A stretch of 64,000 bases of DNA from Bradyrhizobium sp. SZCCT0231 (GCF_018130245.1 NZ_JAFCKP010000009.1:167232-231231); one strand, 5' to 3'; shown: positions 33,768-44,439, counted from the first letter of the stretch. Notes: generated by a model from the letters alone, not told the origin. Numbers and translations are program-made.

Positions 33768-34796
33768 ATGAGCGCTGCTTCCGATGTCGGTTATCACGCC
33801 CAGCGCCAGGCGCGCTGGCACTATGGCGAAATCGCCTTCTGGCTGATCGTGCTGGCCTGCGGTTTCGTATTTCCGTCGCGCTATCTGATCATGACCGATA
33901 TCCTGCGGCTGGCGCTGTTCACGATGTCGCTCGATCTCATCCTCGGCTATGCCGGCATCGTCTCGCTCGGCCACGCCGCCTTCTTCGGGGTCGGTGCCTA
34001 TGCCGCGGGGCTGCTTGCCTTGCACGGCATCGTCACCGAGCCCGTGCTGGCACTGGTCGTCGCAGGGCTCGCCGCGATGGTGCTCGGTTTCGCCACCAGC
34101 TTCCTGGTGATCCGCGGTGTCGACCTGACCCGGCTGATGGTGACGCTCGGCATTGCGCTGCTGCTGGAAGCGCTCGCCGAACGCTTCTCCAACATCACCG
34201 GCGGCACCGACGGTCTGCAAGGCATCGAGATGCAGCCGATCTTCGGCGAGATCCCGTTCGACATGTTCGGCAAGGCCGGGTTCTTCTATTCGCTGGCCGT
34301 GCTGTTCGTGCTGTTCCTGTTCGCCCGCCGCGTCGTGCACTCGCCATTCGGCCTGTCGCTGCGCGCCATCAAGAACAACCCGCTGCGCGCAGCCGCCATC
34401 GGCATTCCCGTCAACCGCCGCCTGATCGCGATCTACACGCTGGCTGCGTTCTATGCCGGCATCGCGGGCGCGCTGTTCACCCAGACCACCGCGATCGCCT
34501 CGCTCGACGTGTTCGCCTTCGAGCGTTCGGCCGATCTGATGCTGGTGCTCGTGATCGGCGGCACCGGCTATCTCTATGGCGGGCTGATCGGCGCGGTGGT
34601 GTTCCGCATGCTGCAGGAATTGTTCTCCACCATCACGCCGCAATACTGGCAGTTCTGGATCGGTCTCGTGCTGGTCGTGATCGTGCTGGTCGGCCGCCAG
34701 CGTCTGCATCGCTGGGTGCTCTATGTGCCGAACCTGATCATCAGGCAGGTTGCGGGACGTAAAGCCGTCGTCGCCGTGCCGGAGAGCGACGCATGA
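33768..34796 (+). CDS. livM: Liv-type ABC transporter permease (LivM)
   Basis: A 342-residue permease with about 9 membrane helices; the family motif L-G-Y-A-G-I-V-S-L-G-H-A-A-F-F is near residue 60 and the coupling stretch LRAIKNNPLRAAAIGI in the middle. The ATG at 33768 is preferred to a TTG at 33756 that overlaps the livH stop. It ends in ATGA overlapping the start of livG. Confidence 0.92.
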   Translation: MSAASDVGYHAQRQARWHYGEIAFWLIVLACGFVFPSRYLIMTDILRLALFTMSLDLILGYAGIVSLGHAAFFGVGAYAAGLLALHGIVTEPVLALVVAGLAAMVLGFATSFLVIRGVDLTRLMVTLGIALLLEALAERFSNITGGTDGLQGIEMQPIFGEIPFDMFGKAGFFYSLAVLFVLFLFARRVVHSPFGLSLRAIKNNPLRAAAIGIPVNRRLIAIYTLAAFYAGIAGALFTQTTAIASLDVFAFERSADLMLVLVIGGTGYLYGGLIGAVVFRMLQELFSTITPQYWQFWIGLVLVVIVLVGRQRLHRWVLYVPNLIIRQVAGRKAVVAVPESDA

Positions 34797-35548
34797 CCAT
34801 CGCGCTCGAAACCCGGAATCTCGAAAAGCAGTTCGGCGGCCTGCGCGTCACCCGCGATCTCTCCCTCAGAATCGAGCAGGGCGCCCGCCATGCGCTGATC
34901 GGGCCCAACGGCGCCGGCAAGACCACCGTCATCAACCAGCTCACCGGTGTGCTGAAGCCGAACTCGGGCCGCATCCTGCTCGAAGGCCAGGACATCACCG
35001 ACCTGCCCGTGCACAAGCGCGTGCTGCGCGGCCTGTCGCGCACCTTCCAGATCAACCAGCTCTATCCCGACCTGACCCCGCTCGAGACCATCGGCCTTGC
35101 GGTCTCAGAGCGCCTCGGCCATGGCGGCGACTGGTGGCGGCGGATGGGGACGCGCAGCGACGTCAACGGCGAGATCGCCGAGCTGCTGACGCGCTTCCAT
35201 CTGCTCGACGTCATGAACGAAGAGACCGTGACGCTTCCTTACGGCAAGCAGCGCCTGCTCGAGATCGCGGTCGCGATCGCCGCCAAGCCGCGCGTGCTGC
35301 TGCTGGACGAGCCCGCCGCCGGCGTGCCCGAGAGCGAGCGCCATGACATTCTCGCCGTGGTCGGCGCGCTGCCGCGCGACGTCACGGTGCTGCTGATCGA
35401 GCACGACATGGACCTCGTCTTCTCCTTCGCCGACCGCATCTCGGTGCTGGTCTCCGGCGCGCTGCTGACCGAGGGCCCGCCCGAACAGGTCGCGCGCGAT
35501 CCGCAGGTGAAGGCGGTCTATCTCGGCGAGGAGGCGGTCAATGTCTGA
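34793..35548 (+). CDS. livG: Liv-type ABC transporter ATP-binding protein (LivG)
   Basis: A 251-residue ATPase with Walker A GPNGAGKTT (about 38-46), S-R-T-F-Q-I-N after it, signature LPYGKQRLLEIA, Walker B VLLLDEPAAGV and switch His in IEHDM. Overlaps livM by 4 bases and livF by 8 bases, so the whole set is translationally coupled. Confidence 0.92.
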   Translation: MTIALETRNLEKQFGGLRVTRDLSLRIEQGARHALIGPNGAGKTTVINQLTGVLKPNSGRILLEGQDITDLPVHKRVLRGLSRTFQINQLYPDLTPLETIGLAVSERLGHGGDWWRRMGTRSDVNGEIAELLTRFHLLDVMNEETVTLPYGKQRLLEIAVAIAAKPRVLLLDEPAAGVPESERHDILAVVGALPRDVTVLLIEHDMDLVFSFADRISVLVSGALLTEGPPEQVARDPQVKAVYLGEEAVNV

Positions 35549-36257
35549 CCTCCTCGCAATCGATGCACTTCGCGCCGGCTATGGCGAGGCCGTGGTGCTG
35601 CCAAAGATGTCGCTTCGTCTCGCCGAAGGGCAGGTGCTGGCGCTGCTCGGCCGCAACGGCACTGGCAAGACCACGCTGATCAACTCCATCGTCGGCGTCA
35701 CCCGCCGCTTTTCCGGCACGGTCGTGCTCGCCGGCACCGACGTCACCGCCTTGCGGCCCGACCAGCGGGCGCGCGCCGGCATCGGCTGGGTGCCGCAGGA
35801 GCGCAACATCTTCCGCTCGCTTACGGTGGAAGAGAACATGACCGCGGTGGCGCAACCCGGCCCCTGGACGGTCGAGAAGGTCTACGAGATGTTCCCGCGG
35901 CTGAAGGAGCGGCGGAGCAATTTCGGCAACCAGCTCTCCGGCGGCGAGCAGCAGATGCTGGCGATCGGCCGCGCACTGACCCTCAACCCGAAGGTCCTGC
36001 TGCTGGACGAGCCGACCGAGGGCCTTGCCCCCATCATCGTCGAGGAGCTGCTCAAGGCGATCGGGACCATCACCCGGGCAGGGGGCATCTGCTCCATCAT
36101 CGTCGAGCAGAATGCGCAAAAGATTCTGGGGCTCGCCGACCGCGTTGTGATATTGGAGCGCGGAACGATCGTCCACGACGCCCCGAGCGCCGCGCTGAAG
36201 GCCGACCCGTCCGTCCTGGAGCGCCACCTCGGCGTCGCAGGTGCGGCCGCACACTGA
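35541..36257 (+). CDS. livF: Liv-type ABC transporter ATP-binding protein (LivF)
   Basis: A 238-residue ATPase with Walker A GRNGTGKTT (about 36-44), signature QLSGGEQQML, Walker B VLLLDEPTEGL and the V-E-Q-N-A-Q-K segment of LivF. It starts within the end of livG (8-base overlap). A GC-rich hairpin-like stretch follows at about 36262-36285, but the next gene starts soon after at 36329 and is probably part of the same operon. Confidence 0.92.
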   Translation: MSDLLAIDALRAGYGEAVVLPKMSLRLAEGQVLALLGRNGTGKTTLINSIVGVTRRFSGTVVLAGTDVTALRPDQRARAGIGWVPQERNIFRSLTVEENMTAVAQPGPWTVEKVYEMFPRLKERRSNFGNQLSGGEQQMLAIGRALTLNPKVLLLDEPTEGLAPIIVEELLKAIGTITRAGGICSIIVEQNAQKILGLADRVVILERGTIVHDAPSAALKADPSVLERHLGVAGAAAH

Positions 36258-36328
36258 TCCTTGCTACTCCCCGCTTGCGGGGAGTGGGAGTACAACGAGC
36301 GCCGACTGAAATTTCGGGAGAAACAAGA

Positions 36329-37447
36329 ATGCAGCGAACCAAAGCCCCCTTCCGCGCCGACGAGGTCGGCAGCCTCCTGCGTCCCGCCAAGATCAAGGAA
36401 GCCCGTACCCGGCTCGAGAAGGGCGAGATCTCGGCCGACGACCTGCGCAAGATCGAGGACATGGAGATCGAGAAGGTCGTGCACAAGCAGGCCTCGATCG
36501 GGCTGAAGCTTGCGACCGACGGCGAATTCCGCCGCTCCTGGTGGCATTTCGACTTCCTGGCCAAGCTCACCGGCTGCGAGCTGTTCCACCCCGACACGGG
36601 CATCCAGTTCACGGGCGTGCAGACCCGTCACGATGCGGTCCGCGTGATCGGCAAGCTCGACTTTCCCGATAACCATCCGATGCTGGATCACTTCCGCTTC
36701 CTGAAGAAGGTCGCCGACCAGGCCCACGTCACCGCCAAGATGACGATCCCGTCGCCGGCGGTGCTCCACTTCCGCGGCGGCCGCAAGTCGATCTCCAAGG
36801 ACGTCTATCCCGATCTCGATGCCTTCTACGAAGATCTCGGCAGGACCTATCGCAAGGCCGTGAAGGCGTTCTACGACGCCGGCTGCCGCTATCTCCAGTT
36901 CGACGATACCGTCTGGGCCTATCTCTGCTCGCAGGACGAATTGCAGAAGGCGCGCGAGCGCGGCGACAATCCGGACGGGCTGCAGCAGATCTATGCCCGC
37001 ATCATCAACTACGCGCTGGCCGAGAAGCCCGCCGACATGGTGGTGACGACGCATGTCTGCCGCGGCAATTTCCGCTCGACCTGGATCTCCTCGGGCGGCT
37101 ACGAGCCGGTGGCCGAGACACTGCTCGCCGGCACCAATTACGACGGTTACTTCCTGGAGTACGACAGCGACCGCGCCGGCGGCTTCGAGCCGCTGCGGTT
37201 CCTGCCCAAGGGCAACAAGGTCGTCGTGGTCGGCGTCATCACCTCGAAGTTCGGCGAGCTCGAGAAGAAGGACGACATCAAGCGCCGCCTGCAAGAAGCC
37301 GCCAAGTTCGCTGCCTTGGAGCAGCTCGCACTGTCCCCGCAATGCGGCTTCGCCTCGACCGAAGAGGGCAACATCCTCTCCGAGGAGGAGCAGTGGGCCA
37401 AGCTGAGCCTTGCGGTGGAGATCGCGAAGGAAGTGTGGGGCCAGTAA
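36329..37447 (+). CDS. MetE-like cobalamin-independent methionine synthase family protein
   Basis: A 372-residue protein corresponding to the C-terminal catalytic barrel of MetE, as in the short YxjG/YxjH-type proteins; the N-terminal half of MetE is absent. The zinc ligands are in place: His242 and Cys244 (THVCRGN), Glu277 (F-L-E-Y-D) and Cys339 (SPQCGFAS). It should transfer a methyl group to a thiol, possibly homocysteine from a non-folate donor. The ATG at 36329 has GGGAGAA upstream. It follows the liv operon by 71 bases on the same strand, which suggests that the transporter brings in a methionine-related or methylated sulfur compound. Confidence 0.87.
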   Translation: MQRTKAPFRADEVGSLLRPAKIKEARTRLEKGEISADDLRKIEDMEIEKVVHKQASIGLKLATDGEFRRSWWHFDFLAKLTGCELFHPDTGIQFTGVQTRHDAVRVIGKLDFPDNHPMLDHFRFLKKVADQAHVTAKMTIPSPAVLHFRGGRKSISKDVYPDLDAFYEDLGRTYRKAVKAFYDAGCRYLQFDDTVWAYLCSQDELQKARERGDNPDGLQQIYARIINYALAEKPADMVVTTHVCRGNFRSTWISSGGYEPVAETLLAGTNYDGYFLEYDSDRAGGFEPLRFLPKGNKVVVVGVITSKFGELEKKDDIKRRLQEAAKFAALEQLALSPQCGFASTEEGNILSEEEQWAKLSLAVEIAKEVWGQ

Positions 37448-37463
37448 GGCTCCGCAGCTAAGT

Positions 37464-37636
37464 CCCAGGCGTGTGCCGGACGCGCTGCATCGCTCTTGCG
37501 TTGCTGCGCAGAGCCGGGACCCATGCTGCTCGACTTGCTCTCGGAGATATGGGCCCCGGCTCTGCAGCGCACCGCTGAACCGGACGATGCTTCGCATCGC
37601 CGGGGAAGCGCTGCGCTGCGTCCGGGGCGCGAGAGC
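37464..37636. repeat. Dispersed repeat with nested inverted arms
   Basis: Nested arms are visible: an outer pair ccggacgcgctgc / gcgctgcgtccgg and an inner pair agagccgggaccca / tgggccccggctct. I recognise this as a common Bradyrhizobium intergenic repeat. It follows the MetE-like gene and abuts the caspase-like fragment. Confidence 0.7.
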
Positions 37637-37639
37637 ATC

Positions 37640-37783
37640 TCACCTCTCCGCCAGATAGACCTCGCCCAGCAGCGGCGAGTTCGACCACGGCACCTGATTG
37701 TCTTCGTGGCCGACACCAACCTCAGCCCGCACCCGCCTCAACATCTCCTGCGCCTCCACGCCCGGCGTGCCGGCGCTGGACAT
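37640..37783 (-). pseudogene. C-terminal fragment of a caspase-like (peptidase C14) protein
   Basis: A 47-codon minus-strand frame ends in a normal stop and reads G-V-E-A-Q-E-M-L-R-R-V-R, then Q-V-P-W-S-N-S-P-L-L-G-E-V-Y-L. This is the end of the catalytic domain of bacterial caspase-family proteins, where a V-R-x-x-V helix is followed by Q-x-P-W-x-x-S-x-L. The catalytic His and Cys would lie upstream, but the frame closes at a stop within about 30 bases before the ATG. It is therefore a remnant rather than a working gene. The flanking repeat may mark a deletion end. Confidence 0.55.
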
Positions 37784-37857
37784 ATGCGCTATTCCCCGAG
37801 TGGGCAGAATTTGCTAAGACACGGAACCCAACCTGCCTGCCCACTGTGTCCCACCCT

Positions 37858-39213
37858 ATGAAGAACGACGAAATCCTGAGCCAGATCACCGAGTTCTGCC
37901 GCAAGGCGGACATGGCGGAATCGACCTTCGGCCGGCGCGCGGTGAATGATGGGAAGCTGGTGCATCGCCTGCGCGAGGGGAAGCGCATCACCATCGACAC
38001 GCTGGAGCGGATCCAGGCCTATATGGCCGCATCGATGGCCGGCGGCGTGCCGCCGCCGCGGGGACTTCAGGTGCCGCCGGAAAAGCGCGATCCGCGCGGC
38101 AATTTCCGCTTCTTCGAGAACCGCCAGAAATACCTGCTGTTCGTCCACACCTGCAGCGAAAAGCGGGTGATCGCGGACAGGGTTGCCTTGGAGCTGAGCT
38201 CCATCCATCCGCGCCCGCCGGCCCTGCGCATGTTCGACGCCGGCGTCGGCGACGGCACAGTGCTGGCGCGGGTGCTGCGGGCGACGCATCAGCGCTTTCC
38301 ACACATACCCTTCTATGTCGCGGGCAAGGAGCTCAGCCTCGAGGACCTGCGCCTGACCTTGGAGAAGGTGCCGGACCGCATTTTCGAGCATCCGGCGTCG
38401 GTGTTCGTCTTCACTAACATGTTCTACGCGGAGGCGCCCTGGCTCACGCCGGCATCCCCTGCGGCGGCGGCTGCCACGGTCTGGCACGAGGTGCCGCTCC
38501 GCGGCGCTTCATCGGGCGAATTCGAGCAGCAGATCGTGGAGCTGAGGCCGTTTTTGGAGCAGAACTGGCGCGCTGCGATCAGCCCACGCACGGCCATGCC
38601 GCTCTACGAGCGGCCCGTCGTCCTCGTGCTCTATCGCGAGGACCACAGGTTCCTGCTCGATTCGACCATTCCGCGGCCGGGCCAGACCGAGGCCAATTTC
38701 GACCTCGTCATCGCATCCCAGCCCTACCGGGCCCTGTCCTCGGTCAATTTCCGGGCCAAGCGGATCATTGCACCCCTGGCGCGGGCGCTTCGGCCGGGCG
38801 GCAGGCTGATCGGAATCCACTCCCACGGGCAGGATCCGGGCATGGAAATGATCCAGGCGATCTGGCCTGGAGAAAATCCTTTCTCAGTCAGCCGTCATGA
38901 GCTACTGCGTGCAGTTAAGTATGAACTTGGATCGGTGGGCCGCGACTTAAATTTTAATGCCTACGCGGATAACCGTTCGATCTTCAGGTATGATATGGAA
39001 GCGCTGCCCAACGAGGTCACCGGCACCATCGGAACCTCGACGGCCTTTGCAGCGTGGAATGCGGCGGTGTATGTCGCTCAGATTGAGGACGACCGATTGA
39101 CAGAAACGACTCAAAACGGCCGCACTCTGGATGCCGCCAGGGACGTGCTGCGAAAGTACAATGGGCTCTGGTTTCTCGACGAATCCTACGTCATCTCGCG
39201 TCGGCGTGATTGA
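37858..39213 (+). CDS. HTH-like domain fused to a SAM-dependent methyltransferase-like domain
   Basis: A 451-residue protein. Residues about 1-60 look like a small DNA-binding helical domain with F-G-R-R-A-V-N-D-x-K-L-V-x-x-L-R-x-G, a pattern I associate with short HTH proteins of alphaproteobacteria. The remainder has a methyltransferase-like Rossmann start, F-D-A-G-V-G-D-G-T-V-L at about 121-131, and a later ALRPGGRLIGIHSHG, typical of a class I methyltransferase. It stands 62 bases upstream of metK on the same strand, so a link to SAM metabolism or its control is attractive. GTG at 37846 is an alternative start; neither has a good ribosome site. Confidence 0.65.
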   Translation: MKNDEILSQITEFCRKADMAESTFGRRAVNDGKLVHRLREGKRITIDTLERIQAYMAASMAGGVPPPRGLQVPPEKRDPRGNFRFFENRQKYLLFVHTCSEKRVIADRVALELSSIHPRPPALRMFDAGVGDGTVLARVLRATHQRFPHIPFYVAGKELSLEDLRLTLEKVPDRIFEHPASVFVFTNMFYAEAPWLTPASPAAAAATVWHEVPLRGASSGEFEQQIVELRPFLEQNWRAAISPRTAMPLYERPVVLVLYREDHRFLLDSTIPRPGQTEANFDLVIASQPYRALSSVNFRAKRIIAPLARALRPGGRLIGIHSHGQDPGMEMIQAIWPGENPFSVSRHELLRAVKYELGSVGRDLNFNAYADNRSIFRYDMEALPNEVTGTIGTSTAFAAWNAAVYVAQIEDDRLTETTQNGRTLDAARDVLRKYNGLWFLDESYVISRRRD

Positions 39214-39242
39214 CATCACCATAACGTAAACATCGCAAACGC

Positions 39243-39271
39243 CCGCCGGCTAGCGGCGGAACCAAGGGGTT
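39243..39271 (+). promoter_or_regulatory. Leader hairpins before metK
   Basis: In the 62-base gap before metK, ccgccg (39243-39248) pairs with cggcgg (39254-39259), and aacc (39260-39263) with ggtt (39268-39271), the second enclosing the AAGG of the ribosome site. It may be a translational control element. It did not match the SAM-II or SAM/SAH consensus that I could recall, so no riboswitch is claimed. Confidence 0.3.
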
Positions 39272-39275
39272 ACTG

Positions 39276-40472
<1,197 letters not shown>

Positions 40473-40481
40473 TTCTCTTGC

Positions 40482-40573
40482 GTCGTTCCGGGGCGCCGCG
40501 ACAGCGGCGTACCCGGAATCTCGAACCTTACGGATTCCGGGATCGCTCGTTTCACGAGTGCCCCGGAATGACG
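40482..40573. repeat. Dispersed repeat with two nested stems
   Basis: Outer stem tcgttccgggg (40483-40493) with ccccggaatgacga (from 40561), inner stem cccggaatc (40512-40520) with gattccggg (40533-40541). This is a frequent intergenic repeat in Bradyrhizobium. It occupies the metK-ahcY spacer, just before the ahcY ribosome site. Confidence 0.8.
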
Positions 40574-40596
40574 AACCAAACAGACAGGAACCCCCA

Positions 40597-42018
40597 ATGA
40601 ACGCGAAGCCCGGCTTCACCGATTACATCGTCAAGGACATTTCGCTCGCCGATTTCGGCCGCAAGGAGCTCTCGCTGGCCGAGACCGAGATGCCCGGCCT
40701 GATGGCCACCCGCGAGGAGTTCGGCCCGAAGCAGCCGCTGAAGGGCGCGCGCATCGCCGGCTCGCTGCACATGACGATCCAGACCGGCGTGCTGATCGAG
40801 ACGCTGGCAGCACTCGGCGCCGACATTCGCTGGGTCTCCTGCAACATCTATTCGACGCAGGATCACGCTGCCGCCGCGATCGCGGCCGCCGGCATTCCCG
40901 TCTTCGCCGTCAAGGGCGAGACGCTGACCGAGTACTGGGACTACACCGCAAAGCTGTTCGACTGGCACGGCGGCGGTCACCCGAACATGATTCTCGACGA
41001 CGGCGGCGACGCCACCATGTATGTCCATCTCGGTCTGCGCGCCGAGAACGGCGACGCCGCCTTCCTCGACAAGCCCGGCTCCGAGGAAGAGGAAGTCTTC
41101 TTTGCGCTTCTGAAGAAGCAGCTCAAGGAAAAGCCGAAGGGCTACTTCGCCGGGATCGCCAAGAGCATCAAGGGCGTTTCCGAAGAGACCACCACCGGCG
41201 TGCATCGTCTCTATGACATGCAGAAGGCGGGCACGCTGCTGTGGCCGGCCATCAACGTCAACGACAGCGTCACCAAGTCGAAGTTCGACAACCTCTATGG
41301 CTGCCGTGAATCGCTGGTCGACGGCATCCGCCGCGGCACCGACGTGATGCTGTCGGGCAAGGTCGCGATGGTCGCGGGCTTCGGCGACGTCGGCAAGGGC
41401 TCGGCCGCCTCGCTGCGCCAGGCCGGCTGCCGCGTCATGGTCTCCGAAGTCGATCCGATCTGCGCGCTGCAGGCCGCGATGGAAGGCTACGAGGTCGTGA
41501 CCATGGAAGACGCCGCGCCCCGCGCCGACATCTTCGTCACCGCGACCGGCAACAAGGACATCATCACGATCGAGCACATGCGCGCGATGAAGGATCGCGC
41601 CATCGTCTGCAACATCGGTCACTTCGACAACGAGATCCAGATCGCGTCTCTGCGCAACCTGAAATGGACCAACATCAAGCCGCAGGTCGACGAGATCGAA
41701 TTCCCCGACAAGCACCGCATCATCATGCTGTCGGAGGGGCGCCTCGTGAACCTCGGCAATGCGATGGGCCACCCGTCCTTCGTGATGTCGGCGTCCTTCA
41801 CCAACCAGACGCTGGCGCAGATCGAGTTGTTCGCCAACAACAAGGACGGCAAGTACGAGAAGAAGGTCTACGTGCTGCCGAAGACGCTCGACGAAAAGGT
41901 CGCGCGCCTGCACCTCGCCAAGATCGGGGTCAAGCTCACCGAGCTGCGCAAGGACCAGGCCGACTACATCGGCGTGAAGCAGGAAGGCCCGTACAAGAGC
42001 GACCACTACCGCTACTGA
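40597..42018 (+). CDS. ahcY: Adenosylhomocysteinase (S-adenosylhomocysteine hydrolase)
   Basis: A 473-residue AhcY, the usual alphaproteobacterial length including the bacterial insertion. Visible are [16 protein letters not shown], the catalytic [10 protein letters not shown] segment, the NAD-binding GFGDVGKG and the C-terminal K-x-D-H-Y-R-Y that contacts NAD of the partner subunit. It splits SAH to adenosine and homocysteine. The ATG at 40597 has CAGGAA upstream; a longer frame through metK is chance. A strong terminator follows. I saw no SAH riboswitch in the upstream spacer. Confidence 0.97.
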   Translation: MNAKPGFTDYIVKDISLADFGRKELSLAETEMPGLMATREEFGPKQPLKGARIAGSLHMTIQTGVLIETLAALGADIRWVSCNIYSTQDHAAAAIAAAGIPVFAVKGETLTEYWDYTAKLFDWHGGGHPNMILDDGGDATMYVHLGLRAENGDAAFLDKPGSEEEEVFFALLKKQLKEKPKGYFAGIAKSIKGVSEETTTGVHRLYDMQKAGTLLWPAINVNDSVTKSKFDNLYGCRESLVDGIRRGTDVMLSGKVAMVAGFGDVGKGSAASLRQAGCRVMVSEVDPICALQAAMEGYEVVTMEDAAPRADIFVTATGNKDIITIEHMRAMKDRAIVCNIGHFDNEIQIASLRNLKWTNIKPQVDEIEFPDKHRIIMLSEGRLVNLGNAMGHPSFVMSASFTNQTLAQIELFANNKDGKYEKKVYVLPKTLDEKVARLHLAKIGVKLTELRKDQADYIGVKQEGPYKSDHYRY

Positions 42019-42046
42019 GCCACCGGTTCGACCGACCATCGATGCG

Positions 42047-42071
42047 AAACCCCGGAGCGATCCGGGGTTTT
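42047..42071 (+). terminator. Rho-independent-type terminator after ahcY
   Basis: A perfect 10-base stem, aaaccccgga (42047-42056) and tccggggttt (42061-42070), with a GCGA loop and a short T-run. It lies 29 bases after the ahcY stop. Confidence 0.9.
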
Positions 42072-42178
42072 GTCATTTCGGCGCATGGAATTCGACTCGC
42101 TTTGCAGTTGTGGCACGGCCGATTGCCAATTGACGGCCAGCAGCGGGGGGCGGACAATCCCTCCTGGCGGAGGAAACC

Positions 42179-43639
42179 ATGCAACAAGAACATTTCGACG
42201 TGCTGATCGTCGGCGCCGGCCTGTCCGGGATCGGTGCCGGCTATCATTTGCAGACCAGGTGTCCGGCCAAGAGCTACGTCATCCTCGAGGGGCGCGACTG
42301 CATCGGCGGCACCTGGGACCTGTTCCGCTATCCCGGCATCCGCTCCGACAGCGACATGTTCACTCTCGGCTATTCGTTCAAGCCGTGGACCGATCCGAAG
42401 GCGATCGCCGACGGGCCGCAAATCCTGAACTATGTGCGCGAGACCGCAACCGAGAACGGCATCGACAAGCACATCCGCTATCGTCATCGCGTCAAGCGCG
42501 CGGCGTGGTCGGCACCCGACGCGCGCTGGACGGTGGAAGCCGAACGCATCTCGGGTGAGGGCGCAACCGAGCTCGTGCGCTTCACTTGCAATTTCCTATT
42601 CATGTGCTCGGGCTATTATAAATACGAGGCGGGCTATACGCCGGAGTTCAAGGGCGTGGCGGATTTCGCCGGCCGCATCGTGCATCCGCAGAGGTGGACC
42701 GAGGACATCGAGTACGCGGGCAAACGCGTCGTCGTGATCGGCTCCGGCGCCACCGCGGTGACGCTGGTGCCGGAGCTAGCCAAGAAGGCGGCGCAGGTCA
42801 CCATGCTGCAGCGCTCGCCGACCTATGTGGTGTCGCGTCCGGCCCAGGATCCCGTGGCCAACAAATTGCGCCGCAATCTGCCGACGCGCCTTGCCTATCA
42901 TCTGATCCGCTGGCGCAACGTGATGTGGGGGATGTTCTTCTTCCAGCTCAGCCGGCGCCGGCCGGCCAAGGTGAAGGATCTCATTCTCAAAGGCGTGAGA
43001 GTCGCGCTCGGGCCCGACTACGATGTCGCCACCCATTTCACGCCGCGCTACAATCCCTGGGACCAGCGGCTATGCCTCGTTCCCGACGGCGATCTGTTCA
43101 AGGCGATCCGCGAGCAGCGCGCCTCCGTCGTCACCAGCGAGATCGACACGTTTACCCGCGACGGCATCCGCCTCAAGGACGGCCGCGAGCTTGCCGCGGA
43201 CGTCATCGTGACGGCGACCGGGCTGGTGCTCCAGGTCGCCGGCGGCCTCGAGGTCAGTGTCGACGGCCGCACTGTCGATTTCGCGAGTACGCTGACCTAC
43301 AAGGGCATGATGTATGCCGACGTGCCGAACATGGCCTCTGCCTTCGGCTACACCAACGCGTCCTGGACGCTGAAATGCGATCTCACCTGCGAATATGTCT
43401 GCCGGCTCATCAACTACATGGACCGGCATAATTTCCGCCAGTGCATGCCGCACAATGACGACCCGGACGTCACCCTTCAGCCCTCGCTCGATTTCACCTC
43501 GGGCTACGTGCAGCGCTCGATTGCGAAGATGCCGAAACAGGGCTCAAAGCGGCCCTGGCGGCTGTACCAGAACTATGCGCTCGACATCGTCTCCTTGCGC
43601 TTCGGTCGGATCGACGACGGCGTGATGCAGTATTCCTGA
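42179..43639 (+). CDS. FAD-dependent monooxygenase, Baeyer-Villiger type
   Basis: A 486-residue flavoprotein monooxygenase. The FAD-binding G-A-G-L-S-G is at about 12-17 and the NADPH-binding G-S-G-A-T-A at about 188-193. Between them lies F-A-G-R-I-V-H-P-Q-R-W (163-173), which fits the Baeyer-Villiger fingerprint F-x-G-x-x-x-H-x-x-x-W exactly. It would insert oxygen next to a ketone or oxidise a heteroatom. Conserved R-Y-P-G-I-R-S-D-S is present. The start has GGAGGAAACC upstream. It stands alone behind the ahcY terminator. Substrate unknown. Confidence 0.9.
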   Translation: MQQEHFDVLIVGAGLSGIGAGYHLQTRCPAKSYVILEGRDCIGGTWDLFRYPGIRSDSDMFTLGYSFKPWTDPKAIADGPQILNYVRETATENGIDKHIRYRHRVKRAAWSAPDARWTVEAERISGEGATELVRFTCNFLFMCSGYYKYEAGYTPEFKGVADFAGRIVHPQRWTEDIEYAGKRVVVIGSGATAVTLVPELAKKAAQVTMLQRSPTYVVSRPAQDPVANKLRRNLPTRLAYHLIRWRNVMWGMFFFQLSRRRPAKVKDLILKGVRVALGPDYDVATHFTPRYNPWDQRLCLVPDGDLFKAIREQRASVVTSEIDTFTRDGIRLKDGRELAADVIVTATGLVLQVAGGLEVSVDGRTVDFASTLTYKGMMYADVPNMASAFGYTNASWTLKCDLTCEYVCRLINYMDRHNFRQCMPHNDDPDVTLQPSLDFTSGYVQRSIAKMPKQGSKRPWRLYQNYALDIVSLRFGRIDDGVMQYS

Positions 43640-43761
43640 TCTCCGTATGTTGCCGGAGGAACCCGCCGATCGCTTGAGGCGAACCGCGACTTGAAGTAGT
43701 GTTGTTGCGTCGCATGCAATTTACTTCCGACAGCGCTTGAGTTCCGCGTCGCTGGGTATTG

Positions 43762-44439
43762 ATGGGAGCGCGGGACGTGCACGTGCTTGCTCTGGTCACG
43801 CAAAAAGGCGGAAGCGGCAAGAGTACGCTGGCCGTTGGGCTTGCGGTGGCCGCGATGGAACGCGAAGAGCGCGTCGCTCTCATTGAGGCGGACGCGCAGG
43901 GCACCATCTCGAGATGGAAGGAGCGCCGCGAGAATTGCTTTCCCCGTGTCGAGTGCGTTGCGGATCCGGCGGAGATCGAGCCGGTGCTGTCTCGGCTCCA
44001 GGCTGAAGGGATTGGGCTCGCGATCATCGACACGGCCGCCACGAATAACGCCTTGGCGCTCCGCGCCATCAGCAATGCCGACCTCTGTCTCATTCCGGCG
44101 CGTCCGAGCCCGGCCGATATCGAAGCTGCCATCCCTACGCTGTTGGCCATTCGCAGGGGTAACCGCCGGTTTGCCTTCATCCTCAATCAGACACCTACAC
44201 GGGGGTGCCGGCTGAGTGAAGCTGCCACGTCGCTCAACTCGCTTGGCGTGCTTGCGCTCCCCTTCATTGGACAGCGCAACGACCACCAGGATGCGCTGGG
44301 GGTAGGCCTGGGCGTCACCGAGTTTGCACCGGAGGGAAAAGCCTCGGACGAGATCGTTGGGCTTTGGCGGTGGATTTCGGAACACATCTTCACGGAGTCG
44401 AATCATCATGGGCAAGGCGCAGTCGAGACAGCCTGCTGA
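43762..44439 (+). CDS. Orphan ParA/MinD-type ATPase
   Basis: A 225-residue ParA-family ATPase. The deviant Walker A K-G-G-S-G-K-S-T is at about 15-22, Walker A-prime is E-A-D-A-Q-G (usual form D-x-D-P-Q-G), and Walker B is LAIIDTAA. No N-terminal DNA-binding domain and no parB gene nearby, so it is not a standard plasmid or chromosome partition protein. The following gene overlaps its end by 32 bases and encodes a phasin-domain protein, making a cargo-positioning role plausible. ATG at 43762 chosen; a TTG three bases earlier is also in frame. Confidence 0.88.
   Translation: MGARDVHVLALVTQKGGSGKSTLAVGLAVAAMEREERVALIEADAQGTISRWKERRENCFPRVECVADPAEIEPVLSRLQAEGIGLAIIDTAATNNALALRAISNADLCLIPARPSPADIEAAIPTLLAIRRGNRRFAFILNQTPTRGCRLSEAATSLNSLGVLALPFIGQRNDHQDALGVGLGVTEFAPEGKASDEIVGLWRWISEHIFTESNHHGQGAVETAC

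Noticed and set aside
39214-39275. SAM riboswitch before metK
   Set aside because: The gap is short and its hairpins did not match the SAM-II or SAM/SAH consensus I could recall; left as an unassigned leader structure.
40473-40596. SAH riboswitch before ahcY
   Set aside because: The spacer is explained by a dispersed repeat with two stems and shows no recognisable SAH-aptamer core.
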